NCBI RefSeq assembly: GCF_900099785.1
Contig: NZ_FNDS01000004.1
Coordinates: forward strand, 248,001-312,000
From: Pseudomonas panipatensis
GTDB lineage: Bacteria; Pseudomonadota; Gammaproteobacteria; Pseudomonadales; Pseudomonadaceae
Direction of reading: 5' to 3'
DNA length: 64,000 nucleotides
Shown: piece by piece, positions 8,308 to 16,502 of the stretch
How the letters are laid out: every line of letters starts with the position of its first letter
Numbering within the stretch: the first letter of the stretch is position 1
Made by a program: the position numbers and the translations under genes
Notes under the pieces: generated by a model
What the model saw: the letters and a program-made list of their open reading frames with translations, nothing else
What the model was told of the DNA's origin: nothing
Databases searched by the model: none

Positions 8308-9582
8308 ATGAAAACAACATGGCTCAAAACCACTCTCGCACTGACCATTAGCGCTGCCTCTGCCCAGGCCCTGGCCAACGGCATCGCAATCAACGAACAA
8401 AGCGCCAGCGGCGCCGGCACCGCCTACGCCGGCCGCGCCTCTTCCGCGCTCGACGCCAGCACCATCTACGGCAACCCGGCAGGCCTGTCCAAGCTGAAAC
8501 GCACCGAAGTCAGCGGCGGTGCCGCCGTCGTCTCGGCCAAGGACGACATCAGCGATGCCCACAGCACCGCGCAGGGCACCAGCAAAGGTGACTCCGTGCC
8601 GCTGGCCGGCGTTCCGTTCGGCTACATCTCCACGCCGATCAACGACGATTTCACCTTCGGCGTCGGCATGTACGTGCCCTACGGCATCATCAACGACTAC
8701 GAAAACAGCTTCCAGGGCTCCTATCACGGCTCCTATAGCAAGGTTCAGGTCATCACCCTGCAACCGACCATCGCCTACAAGATCAACGACAAGGTCTCCG
8801 TCGGCTTCGGCCCGACCATCAACCGTCTCGACGGCCAGTTGCAGAACAACCTGGCCACCAACGGCATCGCCGGCGGCCAGGGCGACACCAAGATCGACAT
8901 CAAGGGCAACGACACCGCGCTGGGCTACAACATCGGCGTGATGGTCGACCTTGCCGAAGGCACCACCTGGGGCCTGGCCTATCACTCCAAGGTCGACTAC
9001 CACCTGGATGGCCACACCAAGGTATCGAATGCGCCGGGCGCCCTGGGCCTGAACGGCACCTACGACGCCAAGCTGGATATCACCCTGCCGGAATCGGTCG
9101 ATACCTCCTTCACCCACAAGTTCGACGACAAGTGGACCGGCTACGTCGGCGCCGTCTGGACCCGCTGGAGCCGCCTGAAGGCCATCGAAGTACAGAACAG
9201 CGGCGTTCCGGCACTGGGCCAGGCGCTGGGCTTCGGTACCATCGGCGAAGAGATGAAGTGGCATGACACCTGGTCCGGCTCGGTCGGTGCGTCCTACCAG
9301 TTGAACCAGGAGTGGGTACTGCGTACCGGCTTCGCCTACGACCCGTCGCCGACCACCAACGATCACCGCACCGTGCGCATCCCGGTCGGCGACCGCAAGA
9401 TCGTCACCTTCGGTGCCGGCTGGTCGCCGAACCCGGACCTGACCGTCGACGTTGCCTACGCCTACCTGTGGGAAAACACCACCAGCGTCAATCAGGAAGG
9501 CAGCGCACTGCAGCCGGCCTACAGCGCCAAGTACGACAACAGCGCCAACGGCCTGACCGCGCAAGTGACCTATCGCTTCTGA
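8308..9582 (+). CDS. FadL-family outer membrane long-chain fatty acid transporter
   Basis: A 424-residue outer membrane beta-barrel. The signal peptide MKTTWLKTTLALTISAASAQ ends at ALA, and the mature protein starts NGIAINEQSASGAGTAYAGR, the family-typical N-terminal hatch. The chain ends in VTYRF with a terminal Phe, the barrel-assembly signal. FadL proteins pass long-chain fatty acids or other hydrophobic compounds through the outer membrane. It corresponds by context to the P. aeruginosa FadL homologue between a small hypothetical gene and glutathione peroxidase. The start is this ATG, not the upstream in-frame one at 8266, since the signal peptide begins here behind TAGGAG. A strong terminator follows. 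Confidence 0.93.
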   Translation: MKTTWLKTTLALTISAASAQALANGIAINEQSASGAGTAYAGRASSALDASTIYGNPAGLSKLKRTEVSGGAAVVSAKDDISDAHSTAQGTSKGDSVPLAGVPFGYISTPINDDFTFGVGMYVPYGIINDYENSFQGSYHGSYSKVQVITLQPTIAYKINDKVSVGFGPTINRLDGQLQNNLATNGIAGGQGDTKIDIKGNDTALGYNIGVMVDLAEGTTWGLAYHSKVDYHLDGHTKVSNAPGALGLNGTYDAKLDITLPESVDTSFTHKFDDKWTGYVGAVWTRWSRLKAIEVQNSGVPALGQALGFGTIGEEMKWHDTWSGSVGASYQLNQEWVLRTGFAYDPSPTTNDHRTVRIPVGDRKIVTFGAGWSPNPDLTVDVAYAYLWENTTSVNQEGSALQPAYSAKYDNSANGLTAQVTYRF

Positions 9583-9600
9583 TAGCCAGCGACGCGCATG

Positions 9601-9629
9601 AAAAAGCCGGGCAAACGCCCGGTTTTTTC
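9601..9629. terminator. intrinsic terminator after fadL (bidirectional)
   Basis: CCGGGC-AAAC-GCCCGG stem-loop followed by a run of six T on the plus strand and preceded by five A. It therefore fits an intrinsic terminator for fadL and, in reverse, for the convergent glutathione peroxidase gene. Confidence 0.85.
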
Positions 9630-9652
9630 GTTGTCGCCCCCGGCTGCACGAG

Positions 9653-10210
9653 TCAGGGCTGGCTGGCGATGGCCTTTTCGATCGCCGCCTGCAATTCAGG
9701 ATCATCCGGCTTGGTCATGCTGGAGAACTGCGCGACCACTTTGCCCTGGCGATCGACCACGTACTTGTAGAAATTCCAGCGCGGCGCCTGGCCGGACTGT
9801 TCGGCCAGTCCCTTGAACAGCGGAATCGCCGCGTCCCCGCGCACCGACTGCACCTGCGTCATATTGAAGGTCACACCGTAGTTGCCGTAGCAAACCTTGG
9901 CGGTTTCGGCGCTGTCGTCGGCCTCCTGCTTGAAATCGTCCGAAGGTACGCCAAGTACCTCCAGCCCCTGCCCCTTGTAGCGCTGGTAGATCGCTTCCAG
10001 TCCCTTGAACTGCGGCGTGAAACCGCAGTGACTGGCCGTGTTGACTACCAGCAACGGCTTGCCGGCGTAGAGCGAGCACAGATCGAGATCGGTCTTCGAA
10101 CGCAGCTTCTGCAAGTGTCCCTGCTCCTTGAGCAGCGAAGGACAATCGGCGGCCTGGGCAGCAGCCAGGGGAAGCGCGAACGCGACGGCGAGGAACAGAC
10201 GATAGGACAT
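9653..10210 (-). CDS. exported glutathione peroxidase family protein
   Basis: A 185-residue peroxidase with the signal peptide [20 protein letters not shown], so it is periplasmic. Catalytic Cys62 lies in [13 protein letters not shown], with Cys in place of selenocysteine. The downstream VPSDDF and [13 protein letters not shown] blocks match the glutathione/thioredoxin peroxidase fold. It reduces hydroperoxides using thioredoxin or glutathione-like donors; export suggests protection of envelope lipids, which is inference. The frame is open upstream of this ATG, but the signal peptide fixes the start. It converges on fadL at a shared terminator. Confidence 0.9.
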   Translation of the reverse strand: MSYRLFLAVAFALPLAAAQAADCPSLLKEQGHLQKLRSKTDLDLCSLYAGKPLLVVNTASHCGFTPQFKGLEAIYQRYKGQGLEVLGVPSDDFKQEADDSAETAKVCYGNYGVTFNMTQVQSVRGDAAIPLFKGLAEQSGQAPRWNFYKYVVDRQGKVVAQFSSMTKPDDPELQAAIEKAIASQP

Positions 10211-10268
10211 GGGCAAGAACCTCCGTTGGTGCAGCGACGCTACTCTGGCCAATGGTCTTGAGCAATCC

Positions 10269-10388
10269 TCAGGTGCAATGGCCGAGCCCGGCCTCCAGCA
10301 AGGCCAGGCCGCCCTGGCTCCAGCCCCACCAGGCCAGCGCGAGCAGCAGCCCGGCGAGGGCCGCACCGAGCAGACGCAACGGGCTCAC
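10269..10388 (-). CDS. 39-codon Leu/Ala-rich membrane microprotein overlapping the MFS stop
   Basis: A short frame starting GTG, with its TGA stop at 10269. It overlaps the stop of the upstream MFS gene in the arrangement GTGA. GTGGAG lies 5 bases before the GTG, a plausible ribosome site. The product [20 protein letters not shown] continues [19 protein letters not shown]: one likely transmembrane helix followed by a short polar tail with a single Cys. It would be the last gene of a marR-MFS operon. No homologue is recognised; it could also be chance in GC-rich DNA. Confidence 0.45.
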   Translation of the reverse strand: MSPLRLLGAALAGLLLALAWWGWSQGGLALLEAGLGHCT

Positions 10389-11587
10389 GCCGCCTCCACC
10401 CGCAAGCGCGCCACCGGATGCTCGCGCACTGGCCAGTTGAGCAGACCGGCGAGCAACGAGAGCAGGATGGAAATCTGCCAGACCAGGTCGTAGTTGCCAG
10501 TGTGGTCATAGACATAACCGCCCAGCCAACCACCGAGGAACGCGCCGAGCTGGTGGAAAAGGAAAACGATGCCGCCGAGCATGGACAGGTTGCGCACGCC
10601 GAACAGGGTCGCCACGGTGCCGTTGGTCAAAGGCACCGTGGACAGCCACAACAGGCCCATGGCGATACCGAAGGCATAGGCGCTCCAGACATTGAGCGGG
10701 GCCCAGATGAAGGCCAGGATCACCAGCCCGCGGATCAGGTAGAGCGCAGTGAGCAGGCGTGGTTTCGACCAGCGCCCGCCGAGCCAGCCGGCGATGTAGG
10801 TACCGAACACATTGAACAGCCCGACCAGCGCCAGCACCGTGGTGCCCACCGTGGCCGGCAGATGGCGGTCGACCAGATAGGCCGGCAGGTGCACGCCGAT
10901 GAATACCACCTGGAAGCCACAGACGAAGAATCCCAGCGCCAGCAGCCAGAAACCGGGGTGGGCACAGGCTTCGCGCAGGGCTTCGCCGAGGGATTGTTCA
11001 TGGGCCTGCACCGGCAGCGGTCGGTCGCGCATCAGTCCGGCCAGCGGCACGATCAACGCCACCAGCAGCCCCAGGGCCAGCAATGCCGACGACCAGCTAA
11101 GCCAGCCGATCAGCCCGAGGGTGCCGGGCAGCATGGCGAACTGGCCGAAAGAACCGGCGGCGGCGGAAATCCCCATGGCCATGCTGCGTCTCTCCAGCGG
11201 CACGGCGCGGCCGACGGCGCCGAGGATCACCGAGAACGAAGTGCCGGACAGTCCGATGCCGATCAGCAGGCCGGCGCTCAGCGACAGGCTCGCCGCCGAA
11301 TCGGCATGTCCCATCAGCACCAGGCCGACGGCGTAGAGCAGGCCACCGAGCAGCACCACACGTCCCGCGCCAAAACGGTCGGCCAGCGCCCCGGTGAAGG
11401 GTTGGGCGATGCCCCAGATGAGGTTCTGCAAGGCGATGGCGAAGGCGAAGACTTCGCGCCCCCAGCCGAATTCGGCGCTCATCGGCGCCAGGAACAGGCC
11501 GAAGCCGTGACGGATACCCAACGAGAGGGCGAGGACCAGGGCGCCGGACAGCAATATCCAGAACCCCGCACGCGACAGCTTGGCCAT
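10385..11587 (-). CDS. MFS transporter controlled by adjacent MarR
   Basis: A 400-residue major facilitator with about 12 hydrophobic segments. The loop-2 signature GALADRFGAGRVVLLGG lies between helices 2 and 3. It resembles the oxalate/formate-antiporter-like and monocarboxylate-type MFS groups (SLGIRHGFGLFLAPMSAEFGWGRE). The substrate is unknown. It follows a marR gene on the same strand by 66 bases, with GGAG 11 bases before its ATG, so the pair is likely one operon whose efflux or uptake activity is induced by the MarR ligand. A 39-codon frame overlaps its stop. Confidence 0.88.
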   Translation of the reverse strand: MAKLSRAGFWILLSGALVLALSLGIRHGFGLFLAPMSAEFGWGREVFAFAIALQNLIWGIAQPFTGALADRFGAGRVVLLGGLLYAVGLVLMGHADSAASLSLSAGLLIGIGLSGTSFSVILGAVGRAVPLERRSMAMGISAAAGSFGQFAMLPGTLGLIGWLSWSSALLALGLLVALIVPLAGLMRDRPLPVQAHEQSLGEALREACAHPGFWLLALGFFVCGFQVVFIGVHLPAYLVDRHLPATVGTTVLALVGLFNVFGTYIAGWLGGRWSKPRLLTALYLIRGLVILAFIWAPLNVWSAYAFGIAMGLLWLSTVPLTNGTVATLFGVRNLSMLGGIVFLFHQLGAFLGGWLGGYVYDHTGNYDLVWQISILLSLLAGLLNWPVREHPVARLRVEAA

Positions 11588-11653
11588 TATTCTTATTGCT
11601 CCATCAGGGCGGATACCCGCACACCATCATTCCAGGCCAGGCCGCGAATCGGC

Positions 11654-12070
11654 TCAGCCGAGGTCTTCCAACTCACCCAACAGCGCCATCAGTTGTTCCC
11701 GCCGCTGCTCACCGAGTCGCGCCAGCAGATACCGCTGCGCCGCTTCCCAGGGCGCGGCGCCCTGCTCCAGGCGCTGGCGTCCGGCGGCGGTGAGCAGAAC
11801 CAGGCGATTGCGCTGGTCCGACGCATCGCCTTGCAGCTCCAGCAGACCCTCGGCCTGCAGCGGCCGCAGGTTGCGCCCGAGGCTACTGCGCTCGAGGCCC
11901 AGCGCCTCGGCCAAGGTGGAAATACTCGGCTGTTCGAGACGCGCCAAGTGGCGCAACAGCGAATACTGCGCCACCGTCAGACCGACACCTTGCAAGGCAT
12001 CGTCATAGACACGGGTGACGCCGCGGGCGGCGCGGCGCAGTCGGGTACAGAGGCAGGGAGTCGTCAGCAT
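11654..12070 (-). CDS. MarR-family transcriptional regulator
   Basis: A 138-residue winged-helix regulator. The DNA-binding part includes VAQYSLLRHLARLEQPSIS, recognition-helix region TLAEALGLERSSLGRNLRPL, and a wing around GDASDQRNRLVLLT. Short N-terminal and long C-terminal helices form the dimer interface. The chosen ATG starts MLTTPCLCTRLRR; longer frames exist upstream but run through the promoter. No ribosome site precedes this ATG. A strong -35/-10 pair ends 8 bases before it, so the mRNA is probably leaderless and repressed by an operator over the -10. Likely target: itself and the downstream MFS gene. Confidence 0.9.
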   Translation of the reverse strand: MLTTPCLCTRLRRAARGVTRVYDDALQGVGLTVAQYSLLRHLARLEQPSISTLAEALGLERSSLGRNLRPLQAEGLLELQGDASDQRNRLVLLTAAGRQRLEQGAAPWEAAQRYLLARLGEQRREQLMALLGELEDLG

Positions 12071-12073
12071 GAT

Positions 12074-12106
12074 GCGTGTATATACCCGCACCTCCCGCAG
12101 CGTCAA
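12074..12106 (-). promoter_or_regulatory. marR promoter with overlapping palindromic operator
   Basis: On the minus strand TTGACG (12101-12106), a 16-base spacer and TATATA (12079-12084) form a near-consensus sigma-70 promoter. The -10 is the centre of a palindrome, GCGTGTATATACCCGC (plus strand, 12074-12089), whose arms mismatch at one position. The start codon begins 8 bases after the -10, so transcription would begin at about the ATG. A dimeric MarR protein bound here would block RNA polymerase. Confidence 0.65.
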
Positions 12107-12228
12107 TGACCGACGGGACGCCGGACAAGCCACTGTGTTCAGTGAAGGGCTGGAAGGCGGAGCAAGCCGCCTTCGCGCGCGGGCTGAGCTGGACAGGGCA
12201 AGGCGCGACGCCTCACCCGTGGCGATGC

Positions 12229-13551
12229 TTACTCGGCGGCCGGTTTCTTGCGTTTGAGCGGCGCCAGGCCATCCTGGCTGACCACCTGCGACGGGCCGGT
12301 CTTGGGCTTGGCGGCTGGCTTGCGCTTGGCCGCGGGCTTGGCGCCGGCCTTCTTCGGATCGGCCTTTTTCTTCTTCACGCCCGCCGCCTTGCCGGAGGCC
12401 TTGAGCTTTTTCGGCCCCTTGTAGCTGCCCTTGAGTTCCTTGATCGTGCGCGTCTCGAAACGCAGCTTGAGGTAGCGCTCGATGCTCGACATCAGGTTCC
12501 AGTCGCCATGCCCGACCAGGGACACGGCCAGGCCGGAAGCGCCGGCACGACCGGTCCGGCCGATGCGGTGCACGTACTCGTCGCCCTTGCGCGGCATGTC
12601 GAAGTTCACCACCAGGTCCAGGCCGTCGACATCCAGGCCTCGCGCGGCGACGTCGGTGGCGACGAGGATCTTCACGGCGCCCTGCTTGAGGCGCTCGATG
12701 GCCAGCTTGCGGTCTTTCTGGTCCTTCTCGCCGTGCAGGACGAAAACCTTGTGCCCGGCGGCGATCAGGCGCCCGGTGAGGCGGTCCGCCTGAATACGGG
12801 TGTTGGTGAAGACGATGGCCTTCTCATAGGTCTCGTTCTCCAGCAGCCACTGCAGGATGGCTTCCTTGTGCGCGTTGTCGTCGGCCAGGATGACCTGCTG
12901 GCGGATGTCCTCGTTCAGCTCGCTGACGCGGTTGAGCATGAGGGTTTCCGGCTCGCGCAGGACCTGCTCGACCATCTCGCGCAGGCCACTGCCGGCGGTA
13001 GCCGAGAACAGCAGGGTCTGGCGCTGCGCGGGGCATTGCGCGGCGAGCTTGAGGACGTCTTCGGAGAAGCCCATGTCGAGCATGCGGTCGGCTTCGTCGA
13101 GCACCAGCACTTCGACATCGCCCAGCGGCAGGTTGCCGGCGTTGAACTGCTCGTTCAGCCGCCCAGGCGTGCCGATGATGATTTCCGGGTTCTTGCGCAG
13201 GCGTGCGCCCTGCACCTTGAAGTCTTCGCCGCCGGTGATCAGGCACGCCTTGATGAAGGTGAACTGGGCGAAGCGCTCGACTTCCTTGAGGGTCTGCAGC
13301 GCCAGCTCGCGGGTCGGCAGCATGATCAGCGCGCGGGCGCCGCTCTTCGGCTTGTCCTCGCTGAGCAGGCGGTGCAACAGCGGCAGGACGAAGGCGGCGG
13401 TCTTGCCGCTGCCGGTCTGCGCCGTCACGCGCAGATCGCGCCCTTCGAGTGCCTTCGGGATGGCGGCAGCCTGGACGGCGGTCGGCTCGGTGAAGGACAG
13501 GGTTTCCAACGCCTTGAGCAGGCGTTCGTGAAGGGCGAATTGGGCGAACAA
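12229..13551 (-). CDS. DEAD-box ATP-dependent RNA helicase
   Basis: A 440-residue DEAD-box helicase with all core motifs in order: Q motif (FTEPTAVQAAAIP), I (AQTGSGKT), Ia (PTRELALQ), II (VLDEADRML), III (FSATAG), V (ATDVAARGLDV) and VI (HRIGRTGRAG). The last roughly 70 residues are a Lys/Ala/Pro-rich tail (KKKKADPKKAGAKPAAKRKP), typical of an RNA-tethering extension. It probably acts in ribosome assembly or mRNA turnover. Among Pseudomonas paralogues the N-terminus MFAQFALHERLLKALE fits the SrmB/RhlE-like branch, but I do not assign a symbol. It stands alone, divergent from the next MFS gene. Confidence 0.93.
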   Translation of the reverse strand: MFAQFALHERLLKALETLSFTEPTAVQAAAIPKALEGRDLRVTAQTGSGKTAAFVLPLLHRLLSEDKPKSGARALIMLPTRELALQTLKEVERFAQFTFIKACLITGGEDFKVQGARLRKNPEIIIGTPGRLNEQFNAGNLPLGDVEVLVLDEADRMLDMGFSEDVLKLAAQCPAQRQTLLFSATAGSGLREMVEQVLREPETLMLNRVSELNEDIRQQVILADDNAHKEAILQWLLENETYEKAIVFTNTRIQADRLTGRLIAAGHKVFVLHGEKDQKDRKLAIERLKQGAVKILVATDVAARGLDVDGLDLVVNFDMPRKGDEYVHRIGRTGRAGASGLAVSLVGHGDWNLMSSIERYLKLRFETRTIKELKGSYKGPKKLKASGKAAGVKKKKADPKKAGAKPAAKRKPAAKPKTGPSQVVSQDGLAPLKRKKPAAE

Positions 13552-13726
13552 GGCAGACCTCGTGGAGCGTGAAGGAATCGAACAGCTGCATAGCCTAACG
13601 GTTGCCGCGCCCGAGCGCAGGTTTTATTCGCCGGTCGCGATCCGCTGCGTCCGTGTCGCTGCCGGGAAAGTCCGCCGCCAGGGCCCATCCCAGACTGGCC
13701 GCAACCCCCGCACAAGGACCGCCGCG

Positions 13727-15091
13727 ATGCCTCTCCGCCACAGTGCCGCCGAACGCCTGGAACGCCTGCCCCTGAGCCCTTACCACCGGTTGATCTTCGT
13801 GATCATCGCGCTGGCCTTCTTCTTCGACTCCATGGACCTGGCGATGATGACCTTCCTGCTCGGCTCGATCAAAGCCGAGTTCGGCCTCTCCAGCGCCCAG
13901 GCCGGGCTGCTGGCCAGTTCGAGTTTCTTCGGCATGGTCCTCGGCGCCGCCCTGTCCGGGCTGCTGGCCGACCGTTATGGGCGCAAGCCGGTCTTCCAGT
14001 GGAGCATCGTGCTCTGGGGCCTGGCCAGTTACCTCTGCTCCACCGCCGCCGATGTGCAGCACCTGACGCTGTACCGGGTGTTGCTGGGCATCGGCATGGG
14101 CATGGAATTCCCGATCGCCCAGTCGCTGCTCTCGGAAATGATTCCGGCCAGCCGTCGCGGTCGCTACATCGCCTTGATGGACGGGTTCTGGCCCTTGGGC
14201 TTCATCGCCGCCGGCTGCCTGTCGTATTTCATCCTGCCGCTGGGCGGTTGGCGCAGCCTGTTCCTGCTGCTGGCCTTCCCCGCGGTCTTCGTCCTGGCGA
14301 TCCGCTTCCTGGTGCCGGAGTCTCCACGCTGGCTGGAGCAGGCCGGCATGCCGGAGAAAGCCGACCGCGCACTGGCGCGCATCGAGGCACGGGTCATGCG
14401 CTCGCTGGGGCTGAGCAGCCTGCCGGAGCCACGCCCGGTGCCACGCCTGGAAGGCCGCCGCAAGGGCTTCTTCAGCGCCTTCGCCGAACTCTGGACGCCG
14501 ACCTACCGGCGCCGCACCCTGACCGTCTGGAGCCTGTGGTTCTTCGCCCTGCTCGGTTTCTACGGGCTGACCTCCTGGCTCAGCGCGCTGCTGCAGCAGT
14601 CCGGCTTCGCGGTCACCCAGTCGGTGTACTACACCGTGCTGATTTCCCTGGCCGGCATCCCCGGCTTCCTCTGCGCGGCCTGGCTGGTGGAACGCTGGGG
14701 GCGCAAGCCGAGTTGCATCCTGATGCTCATCGGCGGCGGGTTGATGGCCTCCGCCTACGGGCAGACCGCGGTGTTCGGCGGCAGCCTGGCCTTGCTGATC
14801 GGCTGCGGCCTGGCCATGCAGTTCTTCCTCTTCGGCATGTGGGCGGTGCTCTACACCTATACCCCGGAGCTTTACCCGACCTCGGCGCGCGCCACCGGCT
14901 CGGGCTTTGCCTCGGCGGTCGGGCGCGTCGGCTCGCTGCTCGGGCCAACCATCAGTGGGCTGATATTGCCGGTGGCCGGCCAGGGCGGCGTATTCAGCCT
15001 CGGCGCCCTGTGCTTCCTGCTGGCTGCCGCCGTGGTCTGGGGCTTCGGCATCGAAACCCGTGGCCGCACGCTGGAAGAGCTGGCCGGCTGA
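13727..15091 (+). CDS. MFS transporter, sugar-porter/aromatic-acid type
   Basis: A 454-residue, 12-helix major facilitator. The signature GLLADRYGRKPVF lies after helix 2, with the half-repeat WLVERWGRKPS after helix 8, and the PESPRWL motif after helix 6 is typical of the sugar-porter-like family that also carries niacin, benzoate and other organic acids. ELYPTSARATGSG in the C-terminal half is a further family mark. The frame is open 55 codons upstream, but those residues are Arg-rich and overlap the helicase promoter side, so this ATG (MPLRHSAAERLERL) is preferred. Substrate unknown. Confidence 0.88.
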   Translation: MPLRHSAAERLERLPLSPYHRLIFVIIALAFFFDSMDLAMMTFLLGSIKAEFGLSSAQAGLLASSSFFGMVLGAALSGLLADRYGRKPVFQWSIVLWGLASYLCSTAADVQHLTLYRVLLGIGMGMEFPIAQSLLSEMIPASRRGRYIALMDGFWPLGFIAAGCLSYFILPLGGWRSLFLLLAFPAVFVLAIRFLVPESPRWLEQAGMPEKADRALARIEARVMRSLGLSSLPEPRPVPRLEGRRKGFFSAFAELWTPTYRRRTLTVWSLWFFALLGFYGLTSWLSALLQQSGFAVTQSVYYTVLISLAGIPGFLCAAWLVERWGRKPSCILMLIGGGLMASAYGQTAVFGGSLALLIGCGLAMQFFLFGMWAVLYTYTPELYPTSARATGSGFASAVGRVGSLLGPTISGLILPVAGQGGVFSLGALCFLLAAAVVWGFGIETRGRTLEELAG

Positions 15092-15192
15092 CGCGCGAAT
15101 CGGACAGACGTCACCGGCCAGCCTGGCCGCCCCGCGCGGCCGGTGCCATGCTCAGGGCAGGCGCATACCCCGCGCCCTGTCCGGAGAGCGCC

Positions 15193-15729
15193 ATGCCCGT
15201 GACCCTCATCTATTACGTGACGGCCAGTCTGGATGGCTATATCGCGCGCCCCGACGGCAGCATCGACTGGCTGCTGCCCTTCGTCGATGACCACGGATAC
15301 AACAACTATTACGCCAGCATCGATGGCCTGCTCATGGGCCGCGCCACCTACCAGCAATGCCTCGACGAGGGCGATTGGCCGTACCCGGACAAACCGACCA
15401 TCGTCCTCACCCGCGCCAACCATCTGCCCCGCGCCGCGCCGCAGGTGGAGCAACTGCACTGCTCCCCGGCCGACGCCCTGAAGCGACTGCAGGCCCAGGG
15501 CTGCCAGCGTATCTGGCTGGTCGGTGGCGGCAGCCTGGCGGGCAATTGCCTGGCGGCGGGCTTGCTCGACGAAGTGGTGATCAGCATCATCCCGCTCCTG
15601 CTCGGTGCCGGCATCCCATTGTTCGGCATCGGCATCGAACGGCCTCTGCACTTGCTGGAAATGCGCAGTTTTCCCAGCGGGATCGTGCAGATGCACTACC
15701 AGGTGCTCAAAGAAACCGCGTCCCCATGA
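15193..15729 (+). CDS. dihydrofolate reductase-like protein (RibD C-terminal fold)
   Basis: A 178-residue protein of the RibD C-terminal/DHFR-like superfamily. Visible motifs are YYVTASLDGYIA at the N-terminus, DGLLMGRATYQ, PTIVLTR, IWLVGGGSLAG (NADPH-binding) and the C-terminal PLLLGAGIPLF. The family reduces pteridine-like or other heterocyclic substrates; this member is probably not the essential folate enzyme. GGAG lies 6 bases before the ATG. Its TGA overlaps the ATG of the following Nudix gene (ATGA), so the two are co-translated and may share a nucleotide- or cofactor-cleanup role, which is inference. Confidence 0.87.
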   Translation: MPVTLIYYVTASLDGYIARPDGSIDWLLPFVDDHGYNNYYASIDGLLMGRATYQQCLDEGDWPYPDKPTIVLTRANHLPRAAPQVEQLHCSPADALKRLQAQGCQRIWLVGGGSLAGNCLAAGLLDEVVISIIPLLLGAGIPLFGIGIERPLHLLEMRSFPSGIVQMHYQVLKETASP

Positions 15730-16133
15730 CCCACACCCTTCTCGATATCGCTGCCGCCTGCCTGCTCGACGATGCCGGCCGCCTGCTGCTGGTGCGCAAG
15801 CGCGGCACCCGTGCCTTCATGCTGCCCGGCGGCAAACGCGAGCCCGGCGAAAGCCCGCTGCAGGCGTTGCAGCGCGAACTCCAGGAAGAACTCGACCTGC
15901 GCCTGCCCGCCTCCGCGCTGACCCCGCTGGGCAGCTTCCAGGCCGTCGCCGCCAACGAAGCCAATACCCGCGTGCAGGCCCAGGTCTACGTCGCCGCGCT
16001 GCCGCACCCGGTGGCACCTGCCGCCGAACTGGAAGAGCTGAGCTGGCTGGAACCTGGTGCGCCGCCCCCCGATCACCTGGCCCCGTTGCTCAGCGAACAG
16101 GTACTGCCCGCCCTGAAAAAACACCTCGACTGA
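15726..16133 (+). CDS. Nudix hydrolase
   Basis: A 135-residue Nudix hydrolase. The Nudix box begins at GGKREPGESPLQALQ and continues with RELQEELDL. All metal-binding Glu residues are present, but the usual Gly near the end of the box is Asp. It would hydrolyse a nucleoside diphosphate linked to another moiety, as in MutT-like sanitising of oxidised nucleotides; the substrate is not predictable. The start overlaps the preceding DHFR-like gene by 4 bases. A long hairpin lies about 115 bases downstream. Confidence 0.9.
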   Translation: MTHTLLDIAAACLLDDAGRLLLVRKRGTRAFMLPGGKREPGESPLQALQRELQEELDLRLPASALTPLGSFQAVAANEANTRVQAQVYVAALPHPVAPAAELEELSWLEPGAPPPDHLAPLLSEQVLPALKKHLD

Positions 16134-16502
16134 GTGCAAAACACCGCGAGACCGTGCATTTCGTCGGGTTTTTCACTGCGACAATGCATCCCACCCCGGC
16201 CTTTCCCTGGCCGATTCCCGAGACCTGGCCAGCATCCTGGCCATCGCGCCGAAAGCCCCATCCTATAGGGCTTTCGGCTATAAGCTCCGGGACTGACTGA
16301 AAGGTCAGAGCACATGTCACCGCTCACCGGCGAAGTCACATGACGTTAGTCGATGGCGACAAACGGTAAAAACACTGTCATCCAAAGTCGGTCAGAATGC
16401 CCGGGCATTTTTCACGGACCAAAGGAAACCATCGCCGCACAGAAGCAACGGCGATCCAGCGGAGTCTGGGTTACATAATCAACCAGCAAGAAGACATGCC
16501 GA
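16134..16502. other. 369-base intergenic region upstream of the NlpC/P60 gene
   Basis: No supported gene. It holds a perfect 11-bp hairpin (16248-16278, GCCGAAAGCCC with GGGCTTTCGGC, loop CATCCTATA), with no U-tract. A 12-bp palindrome ATGCCCGGGCAT (16397-16408) runs into TTTTT, but its stem is too short to be a convincing terminator. The remainder is AT-richer than the coding sequence and presumably contains the promoter of the peptidase gene; I could not pick a convincing -35/-10 pair. Confidence 0.5.
16248..16278. repeat. 11-bp perfect hairpin downstream of the Nudix gene
   Basis: GCCGAAAGCCC and GGGCTTTCGGC are separated by nine bases. The stem is stable, but without a T-run on either strand it is an ambiguous terminator or mRNA-stabilising element. 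Confidence 0.5.

Noticed and set aside
10418-12109. 563-codon plus-strand open frame over the MFS and marR genes
   Set aside because: Shadow of two well-supported minus-strand genes; low-complexity Gln/His/Arg product.
12076-13572. 498-codon plus-strand open frame
   Set aside because: Antisense shadow of the DEAD-box helicase.
13999-15729. 576-codon frame ending in the DHFR-like protein
   Set aside because: The first 400 codons are the wrong frame of the MFS gene; the real start is at 15193.
16397-16408. ATGCCCGGGCAT followed by TTTTT as terminator
   Set aside because: Only a 4-5 bp stem is possible with a 4-base loop; too weak, and no gene ends close by.
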